Assembly: GCF_000745855.1 (NCBI RefSeq)
Contig: NZ_KN050766.1
Coordinates: 153,557 to 217,556, forward strand
Length of the DNA: 64,000 nt
DNA from: Xenophilus azovorans DSM 13620
GTDB lineage: Bacteria; Pseudomonadota; Gammaproteobacteria; Burkholderiales; Burkholderiaceae_C
Reading direction: 5' to 3'
Part shown: positions 15,254 through 25,871 of the stretch, piece by piece
Numbering within the stretch: position 1 is the first letter of the stretch
Layout: the number at the start of each line of letters is the position of its first letter
Made by a program: the position numbers and the translations under genes
The notes under the pieces: model-generated
What the model was told of the DNA's origin: nothing
Database searches by the model: none
What the model saw: only the letters and a program-made list of their open reading frames with translations

Positions 15254-15313
15254 CCGTTCACGCTGAGCCTGTCGAAGCGCGGTCTCGGGCTTCGACAGGC
15301 TCAGCCGGAACGG
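15254..15313. repeat. Intergenic palindromic repeat type C
   Basis: Two 25-bp arms (15254-15278 and 15289-15313) are near-exact inverted copies around a 10-bp spacer. The arm core is GCTGAGCCTGTCGAAGC. The same arm occurs at 43164-43188 and inside the coding sequence at 28503-28528. The hairpin could work as a REP-type element between two reverse-strand genes. Confidence 0.9.
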
Positions 15314-15377
15314 TTGTAGGTGGATCGGCTTTCTCAGGCCGTCAGCCCCGGCGCGCGCCCACGATGTCACGCCGGCC

Positions 15378-16610
15378 TCAGCGCACCACGCCCCGCTCGC
15401 GCAGCGCCGCGATCTGCGCCTCGCTCAGTCCCACCTCGCGCAGCACCGCGTCGGTGTCCGCCCCCAGCGCCGGCGCGTTGCGGCGGTGGCCGCCGGGCGT
15501 GGCCGACAGCTTGGGCACGAAGCCCGGCAGCGTGAGCGAACTGCCGTCGTCCATGGGCGTGGGCAGCAGCATGCCGCGCGCCGCGTAGTGCGGGTCGGCG
15601 GCGATGTCGGCCACGGTGTAGATGCGGCCGGCCGGCACCTGCGCCGTCTCCAGCGCGGCCAGCGCGTCGGCCACGCTGCGCGCGGCGGTCCAGCCGCCGA
15701 TGGCGCCGTCGATCATCGCCACCTGCGCCACGCGGCCGGCGTTGTCAGCCAACTGCGGGTCGGCCGCCAGGTCGGGCCGGCCGATGCACTGCATCAGGCG
15801 CTTGAAGATGCTGTCGCCGTTGCCGGCCACGAGCACGTAGCCGTCGGCGCAGCGGTACGCGTTGCTCGGCGCGATGCCGGGCAGCGCGCTGCCGGCGGCC
15901 TCGCGCACCGCGCCGAAGGCGCTGTACTCGGGCAGCAGGCTCTCCATGCAGTTGAACACCGCCTCGTACAGCGCCACGTCCACCACCTGGCCGCGGCCCT
16001 TCGGATGTTCGGTGCTCGCCGTGGCGTGGCGGTGCTGCAGCGCCATCAGCACGCCGATCACGCCGTGCAGCGAGGCCAGCGTGTCGCCGATGGAGACGCC
16101 CACCCGCACCGGCACGCGGCCCGGCTCGCCGGTGAGGTGGCGCAGGCCGCCCATCGCCTCGGCCACCATGCCGAAGCCGGGGCGGTCGCGGTACGGGCCG
16201 CTCTGGCCGTAGCCGCTGATGCGCAGCATCACCAGCGCCGGGTTGGCGGCCAGCAGCGCGTCGGGGCCGAGGCCCCAGCCCTCCATCGCGCCGGGGCGGA
16301 AGTTTTCGATCAGCACGTCGGCCTCGGCGGCCAGGCGGCGCACGATGTCCTGCGCCTCGCCCTGGCGCAGGTCCAGCGCCAGCGAGCGCTTGTTGCGCGA
16401 CTGCGCCTGCCACCAGACGGAGGTGCCGTCCTTGATGAGGCGCCACTGGCGCAGCGGGTCGCCGCCGGCGGGCGGTTCGATCTTGACGACGTCGGCGCCG
16501 AAGTCGGCCAGCGTGCGCGCGGCGAAGGGGCCGGCGATGAGCTGGCCCAGCTCGACCACCTTGAGGCCGGCCAGCGGGCCGGATGCGGATGCTGCTGTCG
16601 TCGCGTTCAT
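15378..16610 (-). CDS. CaiB/BaiF-type (class III) CoA-transferase
   Basis: This 410-residue enzyme belongs to the class III CoA-transferase family, which moves CoA between carboxylic acids through an aspartyl intermediate. The start PLAGLKVVELGQLIAGPFAARTLADFGADVVKIEPP is typical. The catalytic aspartate lies in VGVSIGDTLAS (about residue 180), and the C-terminal half has IAPSNAYRCADGYVLVAGNGD. Start and upstream stop overlap (ATGA) with the PHA-granule protein gene, so it is the last gene of a coupled block. The acid substrate is unknown. Confidence 0.9.
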   Translation of the reverse strand: MNATTAASASGPLAGLKVVELGQLIAGPFAARTLADFGADVVKIEPPAGGDPLRQWRLIKDGTSVWWQAQSRNKRSLALDLRQGEAQDIVRRLAAEADVLIENFRPGAMEGWGLGPDALLAANPALVMLRISGYGQSGPYRDRPGFGMVAEAMGGLRHLTGEPGRVPVRVGVSIGDTLASLHGVIGVLMALQHRHATASTEHPKGRGQVVDVALYEAVFNCMESLLPEYSAFGAVREAAGSALPGIAPSNAYRCADGYVLVAGNGDSIFKRLMQCIGRPDLAADPQLADNAGRVAQVAMIDGAIGGWTAARSVADALAALETAQVPAGRIYTVADIAADPHYAARGMLLPTPMDDGSSLTLPGFVPKLSATPGGHRRNAPALGADTDAVLREVGLSEAQIAALRERGVVR

Positions 16611-17050
16611 GGCTTGCGGGTGCGGGGCGTGCGCGGGGCGGCCTTGGCCGGCGTCTTCTTCGGCGCCGCCTTCTTCGCTGCAACTTTCTTCGCCGCCGCC
16701 TTCTTCGCCGCCGCCTTCTTCGCCGGCGCCCTGCGCTTCGGCGCGTCCGGCGCGGCGGCGTGCCCGTCCAGTTCCTCGTCCAGCTCGCGCGCGATGCGCT
16801 GCTCGATCATCGAGCGCAGGGCGACGAGCGGGAAGCGCAGGTCGAGCTGCACCTGCAGGAAGCTGGCGTTGACCACCACCCATCCCGCCACGCCCAGCCC
16901 CTGCACGGCCACCTGGTCGTTCGGCGAGCCTTCCTCGTAGCGGCACTGCAGGCGGAAGTCGCTTTCGAGCCGGCCGATCCAGCGGCGCGCGATCTGGCGG
17001 GCCAGCGGCAGCCCCAGCGCGTGCCGGCGTTCGATGTGGATGTCAGGCAT
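16607..17050 (-). CDS. PHA granule-associated (PHA_gran_rgn) family protein with lysine/alanine-rich tail
   Basis: The 147-residue protein has an N-terminal domain MPDIHIERRHALGLPLARQIARRWIG and a later VAGWVVVNASFLQVQLDLRFP, matching the polyhydroxyalkanoic-acid-system family. From about residue 104 it turns into repeated K/A blocks (APAKKAAAKKAAAKK and so on), resembling histone H1 or AlgP tails that bind DNA. It could thus bridge PHA granules and nucleoid, as PhaM does, but this is inference. The start at 17050 begins the conserved domain and overlaps the aminopeptidase stop by 8 bp; an upstream start would add an unconserved, arginine-rich stretch. Confidence 0.8.
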   Translation of the reverse strand: MPDIHIERRHALGLPLARQIARRWIGRLESDFRLQCRYEEGSPNDQVAVQGLGVAGWVVVNASFLQVQLDLRFPLVALRSMIEQRIARELDEELDGHAAAPDAPKRRAPAKKAAAKKAAAKKVAAKKAAPKKTPAKAAPRTPRTRKP

Positions 17051-18182
17051 CGGGGTGTCCCTTCTCTTTCCCTGGCGGCGGGCGGGGTGCGTCCGCGGCG
17101 TCGAGCGCCTGCCGCCGGGCATCGGCATCCAGCGCCGCGATGCGCTTCACCTCCGCATGGAAGCGGCGCCAGTCGCGGCCCTCGCGCTCGAACAGGCGCT
17201 CGAAGCCGGGCACCAGCGCATCGTAGGCGGCCTGCGCGGCGAGGGTGGCGTTGTTGGTCCGCGCGACCCAGGCGTCGTAGGCGCCCTGGCGCGGGCCGCT
17301 CCAGCCGGCGCGCAACTGCTGGTAGCGCGCGCGGAAGGCGTCCATGGCCTCCTGCTTCATCGCGTCCACCGCGGGCCAGTCGCGGGCCTGGGCGGCCGGC
17401 GAGTCGTAGATGCCGGCCAGCCGCCGGCGCGTGTCGTCCATCAGCGCGCGCATGGCGCGGCGGCGCGTGTCGAACTGCGCGTATTCCTCGCGCGCCTGCG
17501 GCCCGGCCTGCGTGGCCAGCCACTCGGCGCCGCCCAGGCGCTCCACCGCGGTGGCGAAGGATTCGTTGAACTCCGTGTCGCCCGGTACGTACACCACCTG
17601 GTGCGCCAGCTCGTGGAAGACGATGCGCGCCAGCTCGCCTTCCGGGTAGCGGATGAAGGTGGACAGCAGCGGGTCGCCGCCGGCCCAGTCGAGCCAGCCG
17701 AGGGTGGAGTAGGCGGGCACCGGGTACACGGCCGATTCCAGCCCATCGGCGCGCAGGCGCCCGGCCTCGGCCTGCGCATCGGCCTCGGCGTAGTAGCCGC
17801 GGTAGCCCACGCAGCCGGCGATGGGGAAGCACCAGGTCCTGAGCGTCAGCGCGTGCGGCGGCGCCGCCACCACGTTCCAGACGGCTGCCGCGCGGTGCAG
17901 GTCGGCATAGCCGGTGTAGCTGCGGTTGTCGGGCAGGGCGAGCCGCTCGGAGGCGAAGCGGCGGATGCGCTGCGCGAGTGCCAGCCGCTCGCGCAGCGCG
18001 TCGGGCGTGCGCGGGTCGGCCAGCCACTCGGGCACCGGCCGCGCGGCGCGCAGGATGCCGATGTGGCCGGCGGCCGACTGCCAGTAGTAGCCGAGCTGGG
18101 CGCAGCCCGCCAGCGCCGCGAGGGCCAGCGCCGCCGCGGCCCAGGCCAGGCGTCGCCGGGCGCGCGGCAGCAGCGGCGCCAT
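17043..18182 (-). CDS. Putative zinc aminopeptidase lipoprotein (PF10023-like)
   Basis: This 379-residue protein begins with a signal sequence ending in LAALAGC, a lipobox, so it should be a lipoprotein. The zinc-peptidase signature HELAHQ (an HExxH motif) lies near residue 200, followed about 15 residues later by EFNESFAT, giving the usual third ligand region. QLGYYWQSAAGHIGIL near the start is a hallmark of this predicted-aminopeptidase family. Its ATG overlaps the molybdopterin oxidoreductase stop, and its own end overlaps the next gene, so expression is coupled. Substrate and exact activity have not been shown for the family, as far as I know. Confidence 0.85.
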   Translation of the reverse strand: MAPLLPRARRRLAWAAAALALAALAGCAQLGYYWQSAAGHIGILRAARPVPEWLADPRTPDALRERLALAQRIRRFASERLALPDNRSYTGYADLHRAAAVWNVVAAPPHALTLRTWCFPIAGCVGYRGYYAEADAQAEAGRLRADGLESAVYPVPAYSTLGWLDWAGGDPLLSTFIRYPEGELARIVFHELAHQVVYVPGDTEFNESFATAVERLGGAEWLATQAGPQAREEYAQFDTRRRAMRALMDDTRRRLAGIYDSPAAQARDWPAVDAMKQEAMDAFRARYQQLRAGWSGPRQGAYDAWVARTNNATLAAQAAYDALVPGFERLFEREGRDWRRFHAEVKRIAALDADARRQALDAADAPRPPPGKEKGHPDA

Positions 18183-20230
18183 CAGGCGGGCTCGACCTGC
18201 ACCAGGCAGTCGTAGAAGGTCGGGCCGCGGCCGATGTCGGTCAGGTGCTGGCTGGTGAGCTGGTTGACGTTGGTGCCGTCCGCGCCCAGCTTGCGCCACC
18301 ACACGCCCAGGCCGTTGACCACGCCCGGCCGCGCGCGGCGCGAGACCTCGGCGCGGCAGCGGTATTCGCCGCGGGCGTTGAACACCCGCACCATCGCGCC
18401 GTCGGCGATGCCGCGGGCGCCGGCGTCGTCGGCGTGGATCTCGAGCAGCGGCTCGCCCTCGATGCTGCGCAGGCTCTTCACGTTGACGAAGGTGCTGTTC
18501 AGGAAGTTGCGCGCCGGCGGCGAGATCATGGCCAGCGGAAAGGCGCTGGAGCTGCCGGCCGGCTCGTGGTTGGGCACGTGGTCGGGCAGGCCGTCCAGGC
18601 CCTGCGCGGCCAGGCGCTCGCTGAAGAACTCGCATCGGCCCGACGGCGTGGGAAAGCCGCCCTCGGCGAAGGGCGCCTCGGGCAGCGGCACGCTGGTGAA
18701 GCCGTCGCGTTCGAGCTCGGTCCAGTCGATGGCGCCGGGCGCGAAGGCCTGGCGGCACAGCGCCTCGTCGTCGTCGGCAAAGCAGGGCTCGTCGAAGCCC
18801 ATGCGCCGCGCCAGCTCGCGGAACACCCAGGCGTTGCTGCGCGCCTGGCCGCGCGGGGCGACGGCGGGGCGGTTGAGCAGCACGTCGGTGTGGCCGTAGC
18901 TGGCGTGGATGTCCCAGTGCTCCAGCTGCGTGGTGGCGGGCAGCAGGTAGTCGGCGTGGTCGGCGGTGTCGGTCTGGAACTGCTCCAGCACCACGGTGAA
19001 GAGGTCTTCGCGCGCGAAGCCGGCCGCCACCTTGGCCGACTCGGGCGCCACCGCCACCGGGTTGCTGTTGTAGACCACGATGGCCTCGATCGGCGGGCCG
19101 CCCGCGAGCGCCCCGGCATCGCCCGCCAGCGCATCGCCGATGCGCACCATGTTGACGGTGCGCGGCCGGCGGCCGGCCAGCAGGTCGGGCCGCTGCAGCG
19201 CGGCGCGGTCGGCCGGGAAGTGGCCCCCGCTGCTGAGCAGCACGCCGCCGGCACGCTGCCGCCAGGCGCCCACCAGCGCCGGCAGGCAGGCGATGGCGCG
19301 CACCGCGTTGCCGCCGCCGCGCACCCGCTGCACGCCGTAGTTCAGGCGGATGGCCGCGGGCGTCGTCGTGCCGTAGGCGCGCGCCAGGTCGCGGATCTGC
19401 TGCACGGGCACGCCGCACACGGCGGCGGCGCGCTCGGGCGGCCATTGCAGGGCGCGCTCGCGCAGCCGCTCCCAGCCCAGGGTGTGGCGGGCGATGTAGT
19501 CGTGGTCCAGCCAGTCGTTCACCACCAGCTCGTGCATCAGCGCCAGCGCCAGGGCGCCGTCGGTGCCGGGCAGCAGGGCGATGTGCTCGTCGCACTTGTC
19601 GGCCGTCTCGGTGCGGCGCGGGTCGATGCACACCAGCCGCGCGCCGGCCCGCCTGGCGGCCTGCGCATGGCGCCAGAAGTGCAGGTTGCTGCCGATCGAG
19701 TTGCTGCCCCAGATGAGGATGAGCTTCGCCTCGGCGAAGAACTCGACGCGCATGCCCACCTTGCCGCCCAGTGTGTGGGCCAGCGCCTCGCCGCCGGCGG
19801 TGGCGCAGATGGTGCGGTCCAGCAGCGAGGCGCCGAGCTTGTGGAAAAAGCGACGGTCCATCGACTCGCCCTGCACCAGACCCATCGTTCCGGCGTAGCT
19901 GTAGGGCAAAATTGTTTCTGAGTTGTTACATTTGAGCGCGAGCAGCCGGGCGGCGATGTCGTCGAGCGCCTCGTCCCAGGACACTGGCTCGAAGCGGCCG
20001 CTGCCCTTGGGGCCGGCGCGGCGAAGCGGCTGCACCAGGCGCTCCGGGTGGTCGTTGCGCTCGATGTAGCGCGAGACCTTGGTGCACAGCACGCCGCCCG
20101 TGTGGCGGTGGTCGGGGTTGCCCTGCAGCTTCACGGCGCGGCCTTCCTGGACGGTCGTGACCAGGGCGCAGGTGTCGGGGCAGTCGTGCGGGCAGGCGCC
20201 GCGCACCAGGGTGGGGGCAGAGGAAGACAT
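18182..20230 (-). CDS. Molybdopterin-dependent oxidoreductase (DMSO-reductase family)
   Basis: This 682-residue enzyme carries an N-terminal [4Fe-4S] motif CPHDCPDTC with a fourth cysteine in GVLCTKVSRY. It then has MGD-binding segments such as LIWGSNSIGSNLHFW, ICIDPRRTETA-like LVCIDPRRTETADKCD and the C-terminal NVNQLTSQHLTDIGRGPTFYDC. I see no cysteine or selenocysteine in the usual formate-dehydrogenase Mo-ligand position; SYAGTMGLVQGESM is there instead. No Tat signal is visible, so it is probably cytoplasmic. The substrate is unknown. A short AT-rich patch near 19905-19935 breaks its otherwise GC-rich sequence. It leads the coupled block running to 15378. Confidence 0.88.
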   Translation of the reverse strand: MSSSAPTLVRGACPHDCPDTCALVTTVQEGRAVKLQGNPDHRHTGGVLCTKVSRYIERNDHPERLVQPLRRAGPKGSGRFEPVSWDEALDDIAARLLALKCNNSETILPYSYAGTMGLVQGESMDRRFFHKLGASLLDRTICATAGGEALAHTLGGKVGMRVEFFAEAKLILIWGSNSIGSNLHFWRHAQAARRAGARLVCIDPRRTETADKCDEHIALLPGTDGALALALMHELVVNDWLDHDYIARHTLGWERLRERALQWPPERAAAVCGVPVQQIRDLARAYGTTTPAAIRLNYGVQRVRGGGNAVRAIACLPALVGAWRQRAGGVLLSSGGHFPADRAALQRPDLLAGRRPRTVNMVRIGDALAGDAGALAGGPPIEAIVVYNSNPVAVAPESAKVAAGFAREDLFTVVLEQFQTDTADHADYLLPATTQLEHWDIHASYGHTDVLLNRPAVAPRGQARSNAWVFRELARRMGFDEPCFADDDEALCRQAFAPGAIDWTELERDGFTSVPLPEAPFAEGGFPTPSGRCEFFSERLAAQGLDGLPDHVPNHEPAGSSSAFPLAMISPPARNFLNSTFVNVKSLRSIEGEPLLEIHADDAGARGIADGAMVRVFNARGEYRCRAEVSRRARPGVVNGLGVWWRKLGADGTNVNQLTSQHLTDIGRGPTFYDCLVQVEPA

Positions 20231-20326
20231 GAGAGAGCGACGGCGGCAGGGGAGCAGAGGGGCGGGGCGGATCCCCGCCGATGGAGTCTAGTTTTATGCG
20301 CCCGTTCCGGCGCAGGGGGTTTTCCG
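20231..20326. promoter_or_regulatory. Divergent promoter region, oxidoreductase versus ABC receptor
   Basis: A 96-bp gap between two divergent starts. A short AT-rich word (TCTAGTTTTAT, 20287-20297) about 30 bp before the receptor start could be its -10 region. No operator is recognisable. Confidence 0.35.
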
Positions 20327-21457
20327 ATGATCAGCCGCAGACACTTCTCGATGGGCGCCGTGGCATCGGCCGTGGGCGGATTCGCCGGCGTGGTGCGCGC
20401 GCAGAGCGAGCAGCCCATCGTCCTGGGCCAGTCCGCCCCTTTCACCGGGCCGGCGGCACAGCTGGGCATCCAGTTCTACGAGGGTGCGAAGCTCTGCCTG
20501 GACCAGCACAACGCCCAGGCCGGCGCGCGCAACGTGGTCATCCGGCAGCTCGACGACGGCTACGAGCCCGACCGCACCGTCGTGAACACCCGCAAGCTGA
20601 TCCAGGACGATGCATTCGCCCTGTTCGGCTACATCGGCACGCCCACCAGCCTGGCGGCGCTGCCGCTGGCGGTGAAGGACAAGGTGCCGTTCTTCGCGCC
20701 CTTCACCGGAGCGATGGGGCTGCGCGAGCCTTTCCACAAGAACGTGTTCCATCTGCGTGCGTCGTACAACGACGAGACGGCGCTGATCGTCAACCAGCTG
20801 ACGCACCTGGGGCTGAAGAAGATCGCGGTCTTCCACCAGAACGACGCCTACGGCCAGGCCGGCCTGGACGGGGTGACGCTGGCGCTGGCGCAGCAGAACC
20901 TCAAGCCGGTGGGCGCGGCCACGGTCGAGCGCAATTCCGTGGACGTGGCCGCCGCGGTGAAGGCCCTGCTGCCGCTGAAGCCGGACGCCATCGTGCAGGT
21001 CAGCGCGTACAAATCCTGCGCCGCCTTCATCCGCGAGGCGCGCAAGGCCGGCTACGGTGGCACCTTCTACAACGTCTCGTTCGTCGGCACGCAGGCCCTG
21101 GCCGACGAACTGGGCAGGGACGGCGCAGGCATCGTGGTCTCGCAGGTCATGCCCTCGCCCTACAACAGCGCCAACCCGATCACCCGCGAGTTCAACGGCG
21201 CGGCACGCAAGGCCGGCGGCAAGGTGCAGGCCAACTTCTCCAGCATCGAGGGCTATCTGGCGGCGAGCGTGCTGGTCGAGGGCCTGCGGCGCGCGCCCGG
21301 CGGCAAGCCGACGCGGGAAGGCCTGATCGCCGGGCTGGAGAGCATCGAGCGCCAGCAGTTCGCCGGCTTCGACGTCTCCTTCTCGCCGAAGAACCACGTG
21401 GCCTCGAAGTTCGTCGAGCTGTCGATGATCACCGGCGACGGGAAGATCAGGACCTGA
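20327..21457 (+). CDS. ABC transporter substrate-binding protein, branched-chain amino acid/aromatic acid type
   Basis: This 376-residue periplasmic receptor belongs to the Peripla_BP_6 family. It begins MISRRHFSMGAVASAVGG, with twin arginines suggesting Tat export, and cleavage near VRAQ-SEQ. The body includes IVLGQSAPFTGPAAQLGIQFYEGAKL, DDGYEPDRTVVNTRKLI and VFHQNDAYGQAGLDGV. It resembles the receptor at 4988-6091 in layout. No permease or ATPase genes are next to it. The start was chosen at the twin-arginine signal. The ligand is unknown. Confidence 0.88.
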   Translation: MISRRHFSMGAVASAVGGFAGVVRAQSEQPIVLGQSAPFTGPAAQLGIQFYEGAKLCLDQHNAQAGARNVVIRQLDDGYEPDRTVVNTRKLIQDDAFALFGYIGTPTSLAALPLAVKDKVPFFAPFTGAMGLREPFHKNVFHLRASYNDETALIVNQLTHLGLKKIAVFHQNDAYGQAGLDGVTLALAQQNLKPVGAATVERNSVDVAAAVKALLPLKPDAIVQVSAYKSCAAFIREARKAGYGGTFYNVSFVGTQALADELGRDGAGIVVSQVMPSPYNSANPITREFNGAARKAGGKVQANFSSIEGYLAASVLVEGLRRAPGGKPTREGLIAGLESIERQQFAGFDVSFSPKNHVASKFVELSMITGDGKIRT

Positions 21458-21524
21458 CCGGCGCCGGTCCCGGCCCCGGACTGACGAATTTGGCTGACAC
21501 GCGGCTGCCCTCCGGGGGTTCAGC

Positions 21525-21743
21525 ATGGTCGCCATGAACACCCATCAACCGCTTCAACTCGTGGTCAAGGAGCCGGAGCCCGGCACCTTCGTCTGGACCC
21601 TGATGGAGACCGACGCCGGCGGCCAGCCGGTGAAGGTGGTGCGCCGGGCCGAGGAGCCCGCCGGCACCTACGAGGCCGCACTGGCGGCCGGCACGCGCGC
21701 GCTGGACGCGCAGCTGCACCCGCGCGCCGCGGCCGGCGCGTAG
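21525..21743 (+). CDS. Small conserved-looking hypothetical protein
   Basis: This 72-residue product has a regular, non-repetitive composition, LVVKEPEPGTFVWTLMETDAG then VRRAEEPAGTYEAALAAG, with typical codon usage for the region. A GGGGG stretch lies 6 bp before the ATG. It may be a small cytoplasmic protein, but I recognise no family. It could be co-transcribed with the receptor 67 bp upstream, and it converges on the AraC gene. Confidence 0.55.
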   Translation: MVAMNTHQPLQLVVKEPEPGTFVWTLMETDAGGQPVKVVRRAEEPAGTYEAALAAGTRALDAQLHPRAAAGA

Positions 21744-21759
21744 CCGGGCCGGGGCGCCT

Positions 21760-22785
21760 TCAGCCGGCCGACCGGCGCGCCTCGCCGGGCGTCATGCCGG
21801 TCCACTGGCGGAAGGCGCGGGCGAAGCTCTTCTCGTTGCGGAAGCCCACCGCCAGCGCGATCTGCTTGATGGGGCGCCGGGTGCGCCGCAACTGGTCCAC
21901 GGCCTCGGCGTGGCGCACCTCGTCCTTCAGGCCCTGCAGCGCCAGGCCCTCGGCCTGCAGTTGCCGGTGCAGCGTGCGCGCCGAGATGTGCAGCGCCGCC
22001 GCCAGCGCCTCGGCGCTGCCCAGCTCGGCGCCGCGGGTGCGCAGCAGCTCGCGCACCCGCTGGCCCAGCAGCCGGTCGCGCCGGTACTGCAGCACCGTCA
22101 GCGGCAGGGCGCGGCGCAGCATCTGGCGCAGCGCCCGCTCGTCGCGCCGCAGCGGCAGGGCGAGGTAGCGCTCGTCGAAGCTGAAGCCTGCCCGCGGGGC
22201 GCCGAAGCGCACCTGCCCGGTGAACATCAGCGCGTAGGCGTCGGCATGCGGCGGCGCGGCGAAGGGGAAGGCCGCCTCGCGCAGCGACACGCGCGAATCG
22301 ATGGCCCAGCTCGCATAGCCGTGCAGGAAGCGCAGGCTCGACACCAGGCAGAACTCGCGCAGCGGCCCCAGGTCGCGCCGCTCCTCGATCGACACCGTGG
22401 CGACGCCGCCCGCCACCGAGAGCGAGAGCGCGATGTCGTCCGCCAGCAGCCGGTGGTGGCGGCACCAGCGCTTGATCGCCACGCCCAGGTCGGGCGCGGT
22501 CAGCGAGGCGCGGCACAGCAGCCCGTAGCTGCCCCAGGGCAGGCGGCGCGTGAACCAGCCCAGCGCCTCGTCGTCCAGCTCCTGCATGGCGTGCTCGTTC
22601 AGCGCCTCGAACTGCGCGGCCGTCACCCGGGCGCCGGGGCGCCACAGTTCCCTCGGCGTGATCCGTGCCGCACGCAGGGCCTCGCCGGGGTCCTTGCCGT
22701 AGCGCGCGTAGCCCTTCACGATCGCCTGCACGAAGGCCATGGGCGTGGCGGCGCGAGGGGGCCTGACGAGGGTGGAGGCGGTCAT
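21760..22785 (-). CDS. AraC-family transcriptional regulator, probably of the liu genes
   Basis: This 341-residue regulator has an N-terminal ligand domain of the AraC-type arabinose-binding-like (PF12625) group, with QAIVKGYARYGKDPGEAL near the start and SYGLLCRASLTAPDLGVAIKRWCRHHRLL. The C terminus holds two helix-turn-helix units: EALAAALHISARTLHRQLQAEG and PIKQIALAVGFRNEKSFARAFRQWTGMTPGEAR. It is divergently transcribed from the isovaleryl-CoA dehydrogenase gene with only 125 bp between starts, which makes it the likely activator of that cluster. The ATG at 22785 was preferred to a start 40 codons upstream that would overlap the promoter region. Confidence 0.88.
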   Translation of the reverse strand: MTASTLVRPPRAATPMAFVQAIVKGYARYGKDPGEALRAARITPRELWRPGARVTAAQFEALNEHAMQELDDEALGWFTRRLPWGSYGLLCRASLTAPDLGVAIKRWCRHHRLLADDIALSLSVAGGVATVSIEERRDLGPLREFCLVSSLRFLHGYASWAIDSRVSLREAAFPFAAPPHADAYALMFTGQVRFGAPRAGFSFDERYLALPLRRDERALRQMLRRALPLTVLQYRRDRLLGQRVRELLRTRGAELGSAEALAAALHISARTLHRQLQAEGLALQGLKDEVRHAEAVDQLRRTRRPIKQIALAVGFRNEKSFARAFRQWTGMTPGEARRSAG

Positions 22786-22910
22786 CGGGGCGGCGTGGGA
22801 CGTGGCGCGATTTGCAACCATTGTGGCGCCAAATGCGGGCGTCGCGGGCGTAAGCTGCGTCCATGCCCGCGCCCTCCGGCGCGCGGCGACATCCTCAGGA
22901 GACACATCCC

Positions 22911-24092
22911 ATGGCCCACGCCAGCCTGCCCGGCCTGAACTTCCAGCTGGGCGAGACCATCGATGCCCTGCGCGACGCCGTCGCCGACTTCTGCGCCGCC
23001 GAGATCGCGCCGCGCGCCGCCGAGATCGACCGCGAGAACCAGTTCCCGAAGGACCTGTGGGCCAAGCTCGGCAGCCTGGGCCTGCACGGCATGACGGTGA
23101 AGGAGGAATACGGCGGCACCGAGCTGGGCTACCTGGCGCACATCGTGGCGATGGAGGAGGTCTCGCGCGCCTCGGCGTCGGTGGGGCTCTCCTACGGCGC
23201 GCACTCCAACCTGTGCGTCAACCAGATCCACCGCAACGGCAGCGAGGCGCAGAAGAAGAAGTACCTGCCGAAGCTGGTGAGCGGCGAGCACGTCGGCGCG
23301 CTGGCGATGAGCGAGCCGGGCGCCGGCAGCGACGTGGTGAGCATGAAGCTCAGGGCCGAGAAGAAGGACGGCCATTACGTCCTCAACGGCGGCAAGATGT
23401 GGATCACCAACGGCGGCGACGCCGACACGCTGGTGATCTACGCCAAGACCGAGCCCGAGATGGGCGCGCGCGGCATGACGGCCTTCATCGTCGAGAAGGG
23501 CTTCAAGGGTTTCAGCGCCGGCACCAAGCTGGACAAGCTGGGCATGCGCGGTTCCAACACCTATCCGCTCTTCTTCGACAACTGCGAGGTGCCGGAGGAG
23601 AACATCCTGGGCGGCGAGGGCAACGGCGCCAAGGTGCTGATGAGCGGGCTCGACTACGAGCGCGCCGTGCTCTCCGGCGGGCCGCTGGGCATCATGGCCG
23701 CCTGCATGGACGCGGTGATTCCCTACGTGCACGAACGCAGGCAGTTCGGCCAGAGCATCGGCGAGTTCCAGCTCATGCAGGGCAAGATCGCCGACATGTA
23801 CAGCACCTGGCAGGCCACCCGCGCCTACGTGTACGCGGTGGGCAAGGCCTGCGACAGCGCCGACCACGCGCGCACCTTCCGCAAGGACGCGGCCGGCGCC
23901 ATCCTCTACTCGGCCGAGAAGGCGACCTGGATGGCCGGCGAGGCGATCCAGGCGCTGGGCGGCGTGGGCTACACGAAGGACTTCCCGGTCGAGCGGCTGT
24001 GGCGCGACGCCAAGCTGTACGAGATCGGCGCCGGCACCAGCGAGATCCGCCGCATGCTCATCGGCCGCGAACTGTTCGCCGAGACCGCCTGA
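22911..24092 (+). CDS. liuA: Isovaleryl-CoA dehydrogenase
   Basis: This 393-residue flavoprotein oxidises isovaleryl-CoA to 3-methylcrotonyl-CoA in leucine degradation, feeding electrons to ETF. It shows the acyl-CoA dehydrogenase signature ([17 protein letters not shown]), the FAD-binding region [17 protein letters not shown] and the isovaleryl-type catalytic glutamate in [14 protein letters not shown] (Glu near 250, not the later position of short-chain enzymes). The C terminus [33 protein letters not shown] is typical. Later methylcrotonyl-CoA carboxylase and methylglutaconyl-CoA hydratase genes support the assignment. A ribosome-binding site (AGGAGACA) lies just upstream. Confidence 0.93.
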   Translation: MAHASLPGLNFQLGETIDALRDAVADFCAAEIAPRAAEIDRENQFPKDLWAKLGSLGLHGMTVKEEYGGTELGYLAHIVAMEEVSRASASVGLSYGAHSNLCVNQIHRNGSEAQKKKYLPKLVSGEHVGALAMSEPGAGSDVVSMKLRAEKKDGHYVLNGGKMWITNGGDADTLVIYAKTEPEMGARGMTAFIVEKGFKGFSAGTKLDKLGMRGSNTYPLFFDNCEVPEENILGGEGNGAKVLMSGLDYERAVLSGGPLGIMAACMDAVIPYVHERRQFGQSIGEFQLMQGKIADMYSTWQATRAYVYAVGKACDSADHARTFRKDAAGAILYSAEKATWMAGEAIQALGGVGYTKDFPVERLWRDAKLYEIGAGTSEIRRMLIGRELFAETA

Positions 24093-24155
24093 GCGCCCGG
24101 CCGGCCGCGGCCGGCGCGCGGAGGAGGGAGGCAGAGTGAACCAGGAGACATCGAG

Positions 24156-25826
<1,671 letters not shown>

Positions 25827-25871
25827 AGCCGGCCGCCGCCACGACACGCCATGCGCTGCGCACGCGCCGTC

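Noticed and set aside
16625..16745. Tandem-looking repeat of GCC/TTC/TTC units, possible microsatellite or CRISPR-like array
   Set aside because: It encodes the K/A-rich tail of the PHA-granule protein; there are no spacers, and the repetition is explained by the amino-acid repeats.
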